This document shows positions 7,923-16,754 of a stretch of 64,000 nt of DNA, piece after piece. Positions within the stretch are counted from its first letter, which is position 1, and the number at the start of each line of letters is the position of its first letter. Both the position numbers and the translations under genes were made by a program. The notes beneath the pieces are model-generated. The model did not search any database. It had not been told where the DNA came from and saw only the letters and a program-made list of their open reading frames with translations. This DNA is from Leuconostoc lactis (lineage in GTDB: Bacteria > Bacillota > Bacilli > Lactobacillales > Lactobacillaceae), in contig NZ_CP042420.1 in the NCBI RefSeq assembly GCF_007954625.1, positions 814,501 through 878,500 on the forward strand. Direction: 5' to 3'.

Positions 7923-8942
7923 ATGACTGTTAAGATTGGTATTAACGGATTTGGACGTATTGGCCGTTTGGCTTTCCGTCGTATTCTTGAATTGTCAGAC
8001 ACAGCTTCAGACATCGAAGTTGTTGCAATTAACGATTTGACTTCACCAGAAATGTTGGCATACTTGTTGAAGTATGACTCAATTCACGGTGTATTGAAGG
8101 CTGATGTTTCATCTGATGAAACTGGTATTATCGTTAACGGTAAGCACTACACAGTTTACGCAGAACGCAACGCAGCTGACTTGAAGTGGGTTGAAAACGA
8201 TGGTGTTGAATATGTATTGGAAGCTACTGGTTTCTATACTTCAGCCGAAAAGTCACAAGCTCACTTGGATGCCGGTGCCAAGAAGGTTTTGATTTCAGCA
8301 CCAGCTGGTAAGGTTCCTACAGTTGTTTACGGTGTTAACCAAGACATCTTGAAGCCAGAAGACACAATCGTTTCTGCTGGTTCATGCACAACGCAATCAT
8401 TGGCACCTATGGCAAATGCTTTGTCAAAGGAATTCGGTGTTAAGACTGGTTTGATGTTGACAGTCCACGCTTACACAGCTTCACAAAGCTTGCAAGATGG
8501 TCCTAAGACTTCAAACTTCGCAAAGCGTCAAGCTAACCGCGATGCTGCATCAAACTCATTGCCACACTCATCAGGTGCTGCCAAGGCTATCGGTCTTGTT
8601 GTGCCTGAATTGGATGGTAAGTTGACTGGTTCAGCTATCCGTGTCCCAGTACCTGCTGGTTCAATTACTGAATTGTCAGTAATCTTGGACAAGGAAGTAA
8701 CTGTTGACGAAGTGAACGCAGCAATGAAGAAGTACGAATCAGACTCATTTGGTTACAACGGTGATGGTTTGGTTTCAACTGATATCATTGGTGACACACA
8801 CGGTACAGTCTTTGATCCAACACAAACTGAAATCGTTTCAGGTGACGGTGCACAACTTGTTAAGGTTGCTGCATGGTACGATAACGAATACGGTTTCACT
8901 TCAAACATGATCCGTACATTGTTGTACTTCGCAACTTTGTAA
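7923..8942 (+). CDS. gap: Glyceraldehyde-3-phosphate dehydrogenase
   Basis: Cytoplasmic glycolytic enzyme of 339 aa that oxidises glyceraldehyde-3-phosphate to 1,3-bisphosphoglycerate with NAD+. It shows the N-terminal [13 protein letters not shown] dinucleotide fold and the catalytic Cys155 in [12 protein letters not shown]. The usual family string is SCTTNC, so Asn and the second Cys are replaced here. The C-terminal [12 protein letters not shown] motif is intact. Codon use is strongly biased to a few codons (GGT, TTG, AAG, TCA), as expected for a very highly expressed gene. SD GGAGG lies 10 nt before the ATG. It is monocistronic: no cggR, pgk or tpi adjoin it. Confidence 0.95.
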   Translation: MTVKIGINGFGRIGRLAFRRILELSDTASDIEVVAINDLTSPEMLAYLLKYDSIHGVLKADVSSDETGIIVNGKHYTVYAERNAADLKWVENDGVEYVLEATGFYTSAEKSQAHLDAGAKKVLISAPAGKVPTVVYGVNQDILKPEDTIVSAGSCTTQSLAPMANALSKEFGVKTGLMLTVHAYTASQSLQDGPKTSNFAKRQANRDAASNSLPHSSGAAKAIGLVVPELDGKLTGSAIRVPVPAGSITELSVILDKEVTVDEVNAAMKKYESDSFGYNGDGLVSTDIIGDTHGTVFDPTQTEIVSGDGAQLVKVAAWYDNEYGFTSNMIRTLLYFATL

Positions 8943-8960
8943 GATAAATCGCAATTTTCA

Positions 8961-8982
8961 AACCTGCTTCGGCAGGTTTTTT
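8961..8982 (+). terminator. Intrinsic terminator after gap
   Basis: AACCTGC / GCAGGTT stem with a UUCG tetraloop (8968-8971) and a T tract. Confidence 0.85.
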
Positions 8983-9050
8983 GCGTTCTAACAGTCTTTT
9001 CAACGGATTTATGCTATACTTTATTCAGTAATTTGAAAGAGGATTCGCGT

Positions 9051-9860
9051 GTGAAGGTTGCATTTTCGTCTGACAATCATTTTGATTTAAATAAAATAGA
9101 TGTTCAACGGGCCATGCATGTGCAGGCACTTTATTTATTGAACCAAAATGTCACATTGTATGTGATTGCCGGAGACTTGTTTAATGATTTTGAACAATCA
9201 TTGGCTTTTGCACGTGACATGCAGACCGCTTTGGCTGATAAAATCCAAATTCGATTTTTAGCAGGTAACCATGACATGGGGCGCGGCGTCACTTATGACG
9301 AATTGGAAAGTGATTTAGATCCGCTATACTTCCATAATAAATTTATTGATTTGACACCGGATGTGCGCTTAATTGGTAATAACGGTTGGTATAATTACGA
9401 TTTTGTGGGTCAAGATTATACAACAGAACAAATTTTGCAGTTTAAAAACAATTTCTGGTTCGACCGTCGGATTCAACAACCAGTCTCAGATCAGGAACGT
9501 TTTGACCGTAATATGGCGCAATTACAAGCACAATTTGATGCCGCAGATCGGAAGCAAACCGTGGTGGTGTCACACTTTGTGCCACGAACAGATTATATTA
9601 AACGCTTTCCATATGGCAATACACGGCTGGATATGGCAAATGCGTTATTAGGGAGTCAAGCGCTCGGGGATAAACTGGACCAATCATATACGATTAATAC
9701 GATTACTGGGCATCTTCACGTGCATCCAGCACCGTTGAAGGTTGGGAATAATACGTATTATAATGCTGCTGTTGGGTACAACACGGCACGTGTTCATGAG
9801 TGGGCAAGTGATGATTTCATTACAGAGTGGCAAAATCGCTTGGTTATCCTTGAATTTTAA
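9051..9860 (+). CDS. Metallophosphoesterase (calcineurin-like)
   Basis: A 269-aa cytoplasmic binuclear-metal phosphoesterase. The family motifs appear in order: FSSDNHFD (D-x-H type), AGDLFND (GDxxx), LAGNHDMG (GNHD), VVSHFVP and TGHLHVHP (GHxH). GTG 9051 is chosen because AAAGAGG lies 7 nt upstream and homology begins at KVAFSSDNH. A longer TTG start at 9033 would overlap that SD. An extended -10 TGCTATACT ends at 9020. Substrate unknown. Confidence 0.8.
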   Translation: MKVAFSSDNHFDLNKIDVQRAMHVQALYLLNQNVTLYVIAGDLFNDFEQSLAFARDMQTALADKIQIRFLAGNHDMGRGVTYDELESDLDPLYFHNKFIDLTPDVRLIGNNGWYNYDFVGQDYTTEQILQFKNNFWFDRRIQQPVSDQERFDRNMAQLQAQFDAADRKQTVVVSHFVPRTDYIKRFPYGNTRLDMANALLGSQALGDKLDQSYTINTITGHLHVHPAPLKVGNNTYYNAAVGYNTARVHEWASDDFITEWQNRLVILEF

Positions 9861-9862
9861 GG

Positions 9863-9884
9863 CACGCAGTGGCGTGTTTTTTTT
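9863..9884 (+). terminator. Intrinsic terminator after the phosphoesterase gene
   Basis: CACGC (9863-9867) / GCGTG (9872-9876) stem followed by eight T, just upstream of the fab promoter. Confidence 0.7.
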
Positions 9885-9899
9885 ATTTTCAAGAATTAG

Positions 9900-9929
9900 T
9901 TTGACTATCGAAATAAATCGTGCGATAAT
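9900..9929 (+). promoter_or_regulatory. fab operon promoter with FabT box 1
   Basis: TTGACT (9901-9906) and GATAAT (9924-9929) are 17 nt apart, with TGC before the -10. TTTGACTATCGAA (9900-9912) fits the streptococcal FabT-type palindrome (TTTGA-N3-TCAAA class). It overlaps the -35, so bound FabT would block RNA polymerase. Confidence 0.7.
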
Positions 9930-9944
9930 TTCAATATTAGATAT

Positions 9945-9957
9945 TTCGATAGTCGAA
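9945..9957 (+). promoter_or_regulatory. FabT box 2
   Basis: TTCGATAGTCGAA is a perfect palindrome (TTCGA-TAG-TCGAA). Together with a flanking base it is nearly the reverse complement of box 1. It sits just downstream of the expected transcription start, with centres about 45 bp apart. Confidence 0.65.
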
Positions 9958-9966
9958 GTATTAGAC

Positions 9967-10044
9967 GAAAGGAAAAGCGCTCAAGTGAGGCCGTTATTGC
10001 AATCAGGTAATATTGGCAACGGATCGGAAGCGCACTGAAGACTT
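9967..10044 (+). promoter_or_regulatory. SD, extended hairpin and mini-ORF before the first fabZ-like gene
   Basis: GAAAGGAAAA (9967-9976) is the only clear SD in the leader. GCGCT (9977-9981) can pair with AGCGC (10029-10033), with inner CCGTT (9991-9995) / AACGG (10018-10022). 11 nt remain before ATG 10045. A GTG-started 17-codon ORF (9985-10038) ends 6 nt before the ATG. Either looping-out or translational coupling could serve the start. Confidence 0.45.
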
Positions 10045-10491
10045 ATGCCAGTTCTCACAACAACCGAAATTATGGCACTGATTCCGAATCGTTATCCAAT
10101 CTTGTATATGGATTACGTTGAAGAAATGGTGCCAGATGAATCGATTGTCGCTGTTAAAAATGTGACAATTAATGAACAGTTTTTCCAAGGACATTTCCCT
10201 GGTAATCCAGTGATGCCAGGCGTCTTGATTATTGAATCACTCGCTCAAGCAGCCTCGATCTTAATTTTGTCATCCCCACAATTTAAAGGGAAGACAGCCT
10301 ACATGACGGGTATCGATGATGCCAAGTTTAAAAAGATGGTTGTGCCGGGCGATGTGTTGAAGTTACATGTGACATTTGGTAAGTTACGCGCCAACATGGG
10401 TAGCGTATTGGTTGAAGCTAAAGTTGATGGGAAGACAGCAACCTCTGCCGAATTGATGTTTGTTGTTTCGCCAGATGAAAAAGATGAATGA
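10045..10491 (+). CDS. 3-hydroxyacyl-ACP dehydratase FabZ-like (possible FabN dehydratase/isomerase)
   Basis: A 148-aa hot-dog fold dehydratase with the catalytic His in GHFPGNP and the Glu in IIESLAQ. It removes water from 3-hydroxyacyl-ACP in the elongation cycle. A second FabZ lies later in the operon (16801). This copy occupies the place where pneumococcus has fabM, and no fabM is seen, so it may be the FabN-type enzyme that also isomerises trans-2 to cis-3 for unsaturated fatty acids. That function is inferred from position. FabZ and FabN cannot be told apart by eye. First gene of the FabT-controlled operon. Confidence 0.82.
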   Translation: MPVLTTTEIMALIPNRYPILYMDYVEEMVPDESIVAVKNVTINEQFFQGHFPGNPVMPGVLIIESLAQAASILILSSPQFKGKTAYMTGIDDAKFKKMVVPGDVLKLHVTFGKLRANMGSVLVEAKVDGKTATSAELMFVVSPDEKDE

Positions 10492-10942
10492 AGCCGTTAC
10501 ATTAGAATTTGAAGAATTAAATAGTGAACTCGTCGATGTGTTTAATAATGTGATGTGGATTGAAGAAGCCGCGTTAAAGCAAAGTGATTTTTCAGATATT
10601 ACGTTAAAAGATATGCATACAATCGATGCCATATCTATGTATTCTGAAAAAAGTGCCTCACAAGTCGCGAAGATGATCCACTTAACGCCCAGCGCAATGA
10701 CAACTGCCATTGATAAGCTCGTTGAAAAAGGATATGTTGAGCGGCGTCGGTCTAATAAGGATCGTCGGGTGGTTCGCCTTGGGCTGACCCATAAAGGGCG
10801 GGTTGTGTATCGTGCCCACCAAGGATTCCATCGTGATTTGGCACACAATTTGCTAAAAGATATGCAACCCAGTGAAATGGATACGGTAAAGCGTGCCATT
10901 CATAATTTGGTGAGTTATCTTGCAAACGTTATTAAGCAGTAA
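10484..10942 (+). CDS. fabT: MarR-family fatty acid synthesis repressor FabT
   Basis: A 152-aa winged-helix regulator. The HTH lies around SASQVAKMIHLTPSAMTTAI and the wing around RRRSNKDRRVV. The position directly before fabH in a fab/acc operon is that of fabT in streptococci and lactococci, where the acyl-ACP-bound protein represses the operon. Two fitting palindromes are at the operon promoter (9900-9912, 9945-9957). The start overlaps the fabZ stop. ATG 10475 is an alternative, and neither has a strong SD. Confidence 0.85.
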   Translation: MNEAVTLEFEELNSELVDVFNNVMWIEEAALKQSDFSDITLKDMHTIDAISMYSEKSASQVAKMIHLTPSAMTTAIDKLVEKGYVERRRSNKDRRVVRLGLTHKGRVVYRAHQGFHRDLAHNLLKDMQPSEMDTVKRAIHNLVSYLANVIKQ

Positions 10943-10953
10943 AAAGGGGAGTT

Positions 10954-11925
10954 ATGGAACACTTAAAAATCGTGGCCTCGGCGCGTCAAGTGCCTAGCCG
11001 CCTGGTGACGAATGACGAATTGAGTACCATGATGGAGACCAACGATGATTGGATCTATACGAGGACAGGGATTCGTCAACGTCAAGTGGTGACCACGGAA
11101 AATACGAGCGATTTAGCCATTCAAGTGGCTGAGCAGTTACTGGCAAAGGCCCAAGTATCTGCTGAAAGTTTGGACTTTATTGTTGTCAGTACGATGTCAC
11201 CAGACAGTTTGTCACCAAGTACGGCTGCCATTGTCCAAGGCGCGATTGGGGCCAATCAAGCCTTTGCGTTTGATTTGAGTGCCGCTTGCTCGGGGCTGGT
11301 TTATGGCATGAGCGTGGCCTCAAGTCTATTGTCAACCCGATACCGTCGTGGTTTGGTGATTGGCGCCGAAGTCTTATCAAAGCTCGTGGATTGGCAAGAC
11401 CGCACGACGGCCGTGTTGTTTGGCGATGGCGCCGCTGGTGTACTTGTTGAGACAACAGATGAAGCGATTGGGCTACTGAGTGAAGAGTTGCGGACATTTG
11501 GTGATAAGGGCGATAACTTAGTGGCTGGCCGCTTTGGTAATGCCAACCCGTTTTCGGGTGACATTACACCAGCAGATCCTTACTTCCACCAAAACGGCCG
11601 TGAGGTGTATAACTTTGCAACGCGCGAAGTGCCGGATGCGCTAGCAGCAGCGTTGGCCAAAGCGCAACTCTCAGCAGATGATGTGGATTATTATTTGTTA
11701 CATCAGGCCAATGCGCGTATTGTGTCAACAATTGCCAAACGTTTTGGGCAACCAGAAACCAAGTTCCCAACCAATATGGCCAGCAACGGTAACACGAGCG
11801 CGGCTAGCATTGGGATTCTCTTGGATGAATTGGTTGAATCAGGCCAAGTGCATGCCGGTCAAACCATTGCTTTAGTAGGTTTTGGTGGTGGCTTGACGGT
11901 GGGTGCGCAAATTTGGAAAATTTAA
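10954..11925 (+). CDS. fabH: 3-oxoacyl-ACP synthase III
   Basis: KAS III, 323 aa, which starts chains by condensing acetyl-CoA with malonyl-ACP. The catalytic triad is visible: Cys112 in SAACSGLVYG, His250 in LLHQANARI and Asn in NMASNGNTSAAS. The SD AAGGGGAG is close to the ATG. It follows fabT by 11 nt and precedes acpP, as in other FabT operons. Confidence 0.94.
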   Translation: MEHLKIVASARQVPSRLVTNDELSTMMETNDDWIYTRTGIRQRQVVTTENTSDLAIQVAEQLLAKAQVSAESLDFIVVSTMSPDSLSPSTAAIVQGAIGANQAFAFDLSAACSGLVYGMSVASSLLSTRYRRGLVIGAEVLSKLVDWQDRTTAVLFGDGAAGVLVETTDEAIGLLSEELRTFGDKGDNLVAGRFGNANPFSGDITPADPYFHQNGREVYNFATREVPDALAAALAKAQLSADDVDYYLLHQANARIVSTIAKRFGQPETKFPTNMASNGNTSAASIGILLDELVESGQVHAGQTIALVGFGGGLTVGAQIWKI

Positions 11926-11933
11926 ACAACATC

Positions 11934-11951
11934 GGTGTAGTCGGCTGCACC
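11934..11951 (+). other. Intercistronic hairpin before acpP
   Basis: GGTGTAG / CTGCACC 7-bp stem with loop TCGG and no T tract, so not a terminator. With the hairpin at 12247-12268 it brackets acpP and could mark processing or protect a short acpP mRNA. Confidence 0.45.
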
Positions 11952-11998
11952 GCAAAAATCTAACGAAAATACTGAAAAAATACTAGGAGACGAACACT

Positions 11999-12238
11999 AT
12001 GACAGATGCAGAAATTTTTGACAAGGTTAAGGAAATTTTGGTTGACCAATTTGATTTGGAAGAAGACGAAGTGTCATTAACAACTGACTTGACAAATGAC
12101 ATCGATGCCGATTCTTTGGACTTGTTTGAAGTTTTGAACCGTGTCGAAGACGACTTTGACATCAAGTTGGCCGTTGCTGAAGACATCAAGACAACCCAAG
12201 ACTTGGTTGACAAGGTTAAAGAACAATTGGCAGCTTAA
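11999..12238 (+). CDS. acpP: Acyl carrier protein
   Basis: A 79-aa acidic helical carrier. The phosphopantetheine site is Ser39 in DADSLDLFE. It ferries intermediates between all the Fab enzymes encoded around it. It has a good SD (TAGGAGA). Its codon use is more biased than that of its operon neighbours, consistent with a need for many copies. Confidence 0.95.
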   Translation: MTDAEIFDKVKEILVDQFDLEEDEVSLTTDLTNDIDADSLDLFEVLNRVEDDFDIKLAVAEDIKTTQDLVDKVKEQLAA

Positions 12239-12246
12239 TGTGACAG

Positions 12247-12268
12247 GTGATCATGATTGAATGGTCAC
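12247..12268 (+). other. Intercistronic hairpin after acpP
   Basis: GTGATCA (12247-12253) pairs with TGGTCAC (12262-12268), 7 bp including one G-U, without a T tract. Probable RNA stabiliser or processing element in the fab transcript. Confidence 0.4.
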
Positions 12269-12301
12269 GTACATAGTATACGAGTTAAAAAGGAAAATAA
12301 A

Positions 12302-13267
12302 ATGGTAGTAAACGTAGAGAACCCGCTTTTTAAAAAACTTGGCATGAAGTATCCCATCGTTGAAGGTGGGATGACTTGGGCTGGTACCGGTGCATTGGCT
12401 GCAGCAATTTCTGAAGCGGGTGGTTTAGGCTTTATCGGTACCGGTTATTGGCACGGTGAAGATGTCCGTAAAGAAATCAAACGCGTCAAGGCATTGACGG
12501 ATAAGCCATTTGGTGTCAACGTGATGCTTTTGAGTCGCCATATTCGGGAAGTCTTTGACGTTATCATTGAAGAAGGCGTGAAAGTGGTTGCTACAGGAGC
12601 GGGTGATCCGTCACCATTCTTGGATGAACTACACGCGGCAGGTATTATTGTGATGCCGGTTGTGCCTTCTGTGTCATTGGCTAAGATGATGGAAAAGAAG
12701 GGTGTCGATGCCGTGATTGCTGAAGGGATGGAATCTGGTGGGCATATCGGTATGTTGACAACGATGACGTTGGTACCACAAGTAGTCGATGCCGTTGATA
12801 TTCCAGTGATTGCTGCTGGTGGTATTGGCGATGGTCGTGGTGTTGCCGCAGCCTTCATGTTAGGTGCTGCTGGTGCCCAAATGGGGACGCGTTTCTTGAC
12901 GGCAACAGAATCTGAAATTCACCCGAACTTTAAAGAAAAAATCATTAAAGCCAAGGATATTGACACGATTGTTACCGGCCAACTCATGGGTAATCGTGCA
13001 CGTGTTTTGAAGAATAAGATGGCCAAGAATTTCGTTAAAAACGAAGTCTTTGAAATCCAAAAAGAAAAGCCAGATGCGGCCGCAATTGAAAAGTTGGAAT
13101 CCGGTACTTTACGTCGCGCTGTTCAAGAAGGTGACAAAGAGGGCGGCGCTTTCATGGCTGGTCAAATCTCTGGTTTGATCAAAGATGAAAAGCCAGCCGC
13201 CCAAATTCTGTCTGACATTTGGGCAGAAGCAACTGACTTGATGGGTATTGAAAATACAACATTGTAA
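12302..13267 (+). CDS. fabK: Enoyl-ACP reductase II (FMN-dependent)
   Basis: A 321-aa TIM-barrel flavoprotein that reduces trans-2-enoyl-ACP, the last step of each cycle. Typical FabK features are EGGMTWAGTG near the N-terminus, GGLGFIGTG, AEGMESGGHIG and the FMN phosphate region AAGGIGDGRGVAAAFMLGA. FabK is the triclosan-resistant alternative to FabI. ATG 12302 has AAAAGGAAAA upstream. The longer frame from 12257 is not supported. Confidence 0.92.
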   Translation: MVVNVENPLFKKLGMKYPIVEGGMTWAGTGALAAAISEAGGLGFIGTGYWHGEDVRKEIKRVKALTDKPFGVNVMLLSRHIREVFDVIIEEGVKVVATGAGDPSPFLDELHAAGIIVMPVVPSVSLAKMMEKKGVDAVIAEGMESGGHIGMLTTMTLVPQVVDAVDIPVIAAGGIGDGRGVAAAFMLGAAGAQMGTRFLTATESEIHPNFKEKIIKAKDIDTIVTGQLMGNRARVLKNKMAKNFVKNEVFEIQKEKPDAAAIEKLESGTLRRAVQEGDKEGGAFMAGQISGLIKDEKPAAQILSDIWAEATDLMGIENTTL

Positions 13268-13309
13268 CCACAGCGCTGACACGTCAGCAAATTTTACATG
13301 GGGACTAAT

Positions 13310-14254
13310 ATGAAATTAGGTATCTTATTTAGCGGTCAAGGCGCGCAAAAAGCTGGCATGGGTGCCGACTTATACGCAGCATTGCCCGCTTACCGTGACA
13401 CAATTGACCAAGCGTCAGCCATCTTAGGCTATGATTTACAAGCTGTGGCCAATGACGAAACAAAAATCACGCAAACAGCTTACGCACAACCTGCTATTTT
13501 GGCGATGAGCAACGCGATTATTAACGCATTAGGTGAGAATTTACCAATGCCAGTAGCCGGGTTGGGCTTGAGCTTGGGTGAATATTCGGCGTTGACTGCC
13601 AGTGGGGCTATGGGATTTGAACAAGCCGTGGCGATTATCAAAGACCGTGGCATCTACATGCAGACAGTCGGTGCGGCGAATCCAGGTAAGATGGTTGCCG
13701 TGATGGGTGATGATCAAGCGTTGGTAGAAGATGTGTTGACATCATTGCAGGCAGCAGGCAAGCAAGTTTACCCAGCCAACTATAATACGTTTGCGCAACT
13801 GGTCATTGGTGGTGTGGCTGAAGATGTTGATGAGGCCATGGCAGCCTTAACTGAAGCAGGTATTCAACGACTCGTTGAATTACCCGTGTCAGGGGCCTTC
13901 CATACACCATTGTTAAAAGATGCAGCTGTGCAGTTGACAACACGTCTGGCGGGCGAAACTTTCAACGAGACCCAATATCCAGTTTATTCAAATACGACGG
14001 GGGCATTATTTACGGCTGACACGTTATTTGAAACACTGACAAAACAAATTATTTCACCCACTTACTTTGCGCAAGCAATGGAGAAAATGTTGGCTGATGG
14101 CGTCGATACATTTATTGAAGTTGGGCCATCAGACACGTTAATTAAATTCGCCAAGAAAATTGCACCAAAGGACGTCAAGCGTTACGCGATTACCGATATT
14201 GACAGTTTCAATGCGGTGCGTGATTTATTAGTTGCAGCAGGAAAGGAAGCCTAG
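13310..14254 (+). CDS. fabD: Malonyl-CoA:ACP transacylase
   Basis: A 314-aa transacylase loading malonyl groups onto ACP. It shows GILFSGQGAQ at the start, the nucleophile Ser in GLGLSLGEYSAL, and the catalytic His in GAFHTPLL. ATG 13310 is preferred over 13298, since the GGGG run then serves as SD. A small hairpin GCTGA/TCAGC lies in the gap from fabK. Confidence 0.93.
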   Translation: MKLGILFSGQGAQKAGMGADLYAALPAYRDTIDQASAILGYDLQAVANDETKITQTAYAQPAILAMSNAIINALGENLPMPVAGLGLSLGEYSALTASGAMGFEQAVAIIKDRGIYMQTVGAANPGKMVAVMGDDQALVEDVLTSLQAAGKQVYPANYNTFAQLVIGGVAEDVDEAMAALTEAGIQRLVELPVSGAFHTPLLKDAAVQLTTRLAGETFNETQYPVYSNTTGALFTADTLFETLTKQIISPTYFAQAMEKMLADGVDTFIEVGPSDTLIKFAKKIAPKDVKRYAITDIDSFNAVRDLLVAAGKEA

Positions 14255-14255
14255 T

Positions 14256-14987
14256 ATGATGGATTTCACAGATCAAACAGTGCTCGTTACTGGCTCATCG
14301 CGCGGTATTGGTTTGGCAATTGCCAAAGCCTTTGATGCTGCGGGCGCCCAAGTGATTTTACATGCGCGTTCAGCTATCGCGCCAGAAATTTTGGCTGAAT
14401 TTAAGCAGACACCGCAAACTTTGCAATTCGATATTGCGGATGCTGAAGCAGCTGAGGCTAGTATCAAGGCCTTATACAAGCAAGCAGATTTCCCTGGCAT
14501 TGATGTTTTGATTAACAATGCGGGTATTACCAAAGACCAATTGGCTATGGCTATGACGCCAGCTGATTTTGCTCAGGTCATTAATGTGAACTTGAATGGG
14601 ACATTTAATGTGACGCAACCAATCTTTAAGAAGATGATTCGTCAAAGACACGGGGCCATTGTGAACATGAGTTCCGTTATTGGATTAATGGGTAACATGG
14701 GGCAAACGAATTATGCTGCTTCAAAAGCAGGTATCATTGGTTTCACCAAGTCACTTGCCAAAGAAGGTGCCCGTCGTGGGATTCGTGTAAATGCGATTGC
14801 GCCAGGCATGATTATGTCTGATATGACGGCGGTTTTGCCAGAAGAAACGCAAGCGGAAATTTTGAAGAATATTCCCTTGTCACGGTTCGGTGAAGCCAGT
14901 GAAGTCGCTGAAGCAGCGCTTTTCTTAGCACATAGTTCCTACATTACAGGGCAAACATTGACTGTTGATGGCGGATTGTATATTTAA
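14256..14987 (+). CDS. fabG: 3-oxoacyl-ACP reductase
   Basis: A 243-aa short-chain dehydrogenase that reduces 3-ketoacyl-ACP with NADPH. It has the cofactor motif TGSSRGIG, NNAG near residue 88, and the Ser-Tyr-Lys active site (MSSVIG, NYAASKAG). The SD GAAAGGA overlaps the end of fabD. ATGATG gives two adjacent possible starts (14256 or 14259). Confidence 0.94.
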   Translation: MMDFTDQTVLVTGSSRGIGLAIAKAFDAAGAQVILHARSAIAPEILAEFKQTPQTLQFDIADAEAAEASIKALYKQADFPGIDVLINNAGITKDQLAMAMTPADFAQVINVNLNGTFNVTQPIFKKMIRQRHGAIVNMSSVIGLMGNMGQTNYAASKAGIIGFTKSLAKEGARRGIRVNAIAPGMIMSDMTAVLPEETQAEILKNIPLSRFGEASEVAEAALFLAHSSYITGQTLTVDGGLYI

Positions 14988-15002
14988 TTAAAGGAGAACA
15001 AC

Positions 15003-16265
15003 ATGACACGAGTAGTCATTACTGGTCTTGGTGCCGTAACCCCACTTGGAAATGATACAGAAACATTTTTGAATGGTATCTTCAATGAAGAAATCGGGAT
15101 TAAGCCAATTACAAAGTTCGATGCCACAGAAACAGGGATTACGGTCGCTGGCCAAGTTGATGGATTTGACCCAGCAAAACGTGTGGGCAAGCGTGATGCA
15201 CGTAAGTTGGATTTGTTCTCGCAATACGCCATTGATGCTGCTGACCAAGCATTGGAAAATGCTGGTTTGAAAGCACCTGAAGGGTCAGAAAATCCAACGA
15301 CTGTCCAAGACCCAAATCGTTTTGGGGTTATTCTTGGTAATGGTATCGGTGGTTTGACCACGATTCAGGAACAAGTGATTAAAATGCATGACAAGGGACC
15401 ACAACGCGTGAGCCCATTGTTCGTGCCTGAATCAATTCCAAACATGGTGTCTGGTAACGTGTCATTGCGTTTTGGCGCCAAAGGGGTAAACTATACGGTG
15501 GTGACTGCTTGTGCCTCTGCAACCAATGCCATTGGGGAAGCCTTTTGGCGTATCCAATCAGGTAAAGCGGATGTGATGTTGACGGGTGGTTCAGAAGCGA
15601 CAGTTAATGAAATTGGGATTGCTGGTTTCGCAGCTTTGACAGCGTTGTCAACGGAAACAGATCCGACTGAAGCGTCAAAGCCATTTGATAAGAATCGCCA
15701 TGGTTTCGTCCTTGGTGAAGGGTCAGGTATTTTGGTGATTGAAAGCCTTGAACACGCGCAAGCACGCGGGGCCAACATCTTGGCAGAAGTTGTCGGTTAT
15801 GGGGCATCATCTGATGCTTATCACATGACATCACCATCACCTGATGGTGAAGGTGCAGCACGTGCCATGCGCGATGCACTTCGCGATGCCGATTTGCAAC
15901 CTGAAAAGATTTCATATATCAACGCGCATGGCACAGCTACCGGCGCTAACGATTCTGGCGAAGCGCATGCGATTGCCACAGTGTTTGGTGCTAACAATGT
16001 TCCTGTCTCATCAACTAAGGGGATGACGGGTCATTTGCTTGGTGCGGCTGGTGCGATTGAAGCGTTGGTTTCAGTTGGCGCCCTTGTTCGCGGCGAAATG
16101 CCAGTCAACGTTGGTGTGGACGAACAAGATGATGACACAAAGTTGGTCAACTTGGTCTCAACTGCGACAAAACACACTGCACCTGAATATGTATTGAGTG
16201 CAAATTATGGTTTTGGTGGGCACAACGCTGCAGTCATTTTCAAAAACTGGCACGAAGAGGCTTAA
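15003..16265 (+). CDS. fabF: 3-oxoacyl-ACP synthase II
   Basis: A 420-aa elongating condensing enzyme: nucleophile Cys170 in VTACASATNAIG, and catalytic histidines in NAHGTATG and MTGHLLGAAG. Strong SD AAAGGAG before the ATG. It is the only KAS I/II gene in the window, so it probably extends both saturated and unsaturated chains. Confidence 0.94.
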   Translation: MTRVVITGLGAVTPLGNDTETFLNGIFNEEIGIKPITKFDATETGITVAGQVDGFDPAKRVGKRDARKLDLFSQYAIDAADQALENAGLKAPEGSENPTTVQDPNRFGVILGNGIGGLTTIQEQVIKMHDKGPQRVSPLFVPESIPNMVSGNVSLRFGAKGVNYTVVTACASATNAIGEAFWRIQSGKADVMLTGGSEATVNEIGIAGFAALTALSTETDPTEASKPFDKNRHGFVLGEGSGILVIESLEHAQARGANILAEVVGYGASSDAYHMTSPSPDGEGAARAMRDALRDADLQPEKISYINAHGTATGANDSGEAHAIATVFGANNVPVSSTKGMTGHLLGAAGAIEALVSVGALVRGEMPVNVGVDEQDDDTKLVNLVSTATKHTAPEYVLSANYGFGGHNAAVIFKNWHEEA

Positions 16266-16268
16266 TTC

Positions 16269-16721
16269 ATGAGTTTAAATATCGATGAAATCCGCAGTTT
16301 GATGGCGGATCTAGAAAATAGTTCATTACGTGAATTTCAAATTACTGACGGTGATTTTAGTTTGCATTTGTCAAAAAATGACAATGCAGCGATTGTCGCA
16401 CCAGCACTCGCTGCTGCAGCAGAATCAGTGACAGTTAACGATACCCCTAACGAACATCCATTGGCCAAACCAGTGGCAGCGGGGGTCGAAATTGTTGCCC
16501 CAATGGTTGGGACAGTGTATTTGCAACCAAAGCCAGAAGCGCCAATGTTTAAACAAGTTGGTGACAAGGTAGCGGTTGGCGAAACAGTGGCAGTGATTGA
16601 AGCGATGAAACTGATGACAGAAATTCATAGTGAAGTTGCTGGCACAATTGCCGAAGTTTTGGTGGAGAACGAAGAAGTGGTGGACTATAACAAGCCACTT
16701 TATATCGTGACACCAGCATAA
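16269..16721 (+). CDS. accB: Acetyl-CoA carboxylase biotin carboxyl carrier protein
   Basis: A 150-aa carrier. An N-terminal helix region and a variable linker precede the biotinyl domain, with Lys114 in IEAMKLMTE as the biotin site. It starts 3 nt after fabF, with GAAGAGG upstream. It shuttles carboxybiotin between AccC and AccD-AccA encoded downstream. Confidence 0.93.
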   Translation: MSLNIDEIRSLMADLENSSLREFQITDGDFSLHLSKNDNAAIVAPALAAAAESVTVNDTPNEHPLAKPVAAGVEIVAPMVGTVYLQPKPEAPMFKQVGDKVAVGETVAVIEAMKLMTEIHSEVAGTIAEVLVENEEVVDYNKPLYIVTPA

Positions 16722-16754
16722 TTTAAGCGGATTTTTCCGCGTACATACCTGAAT

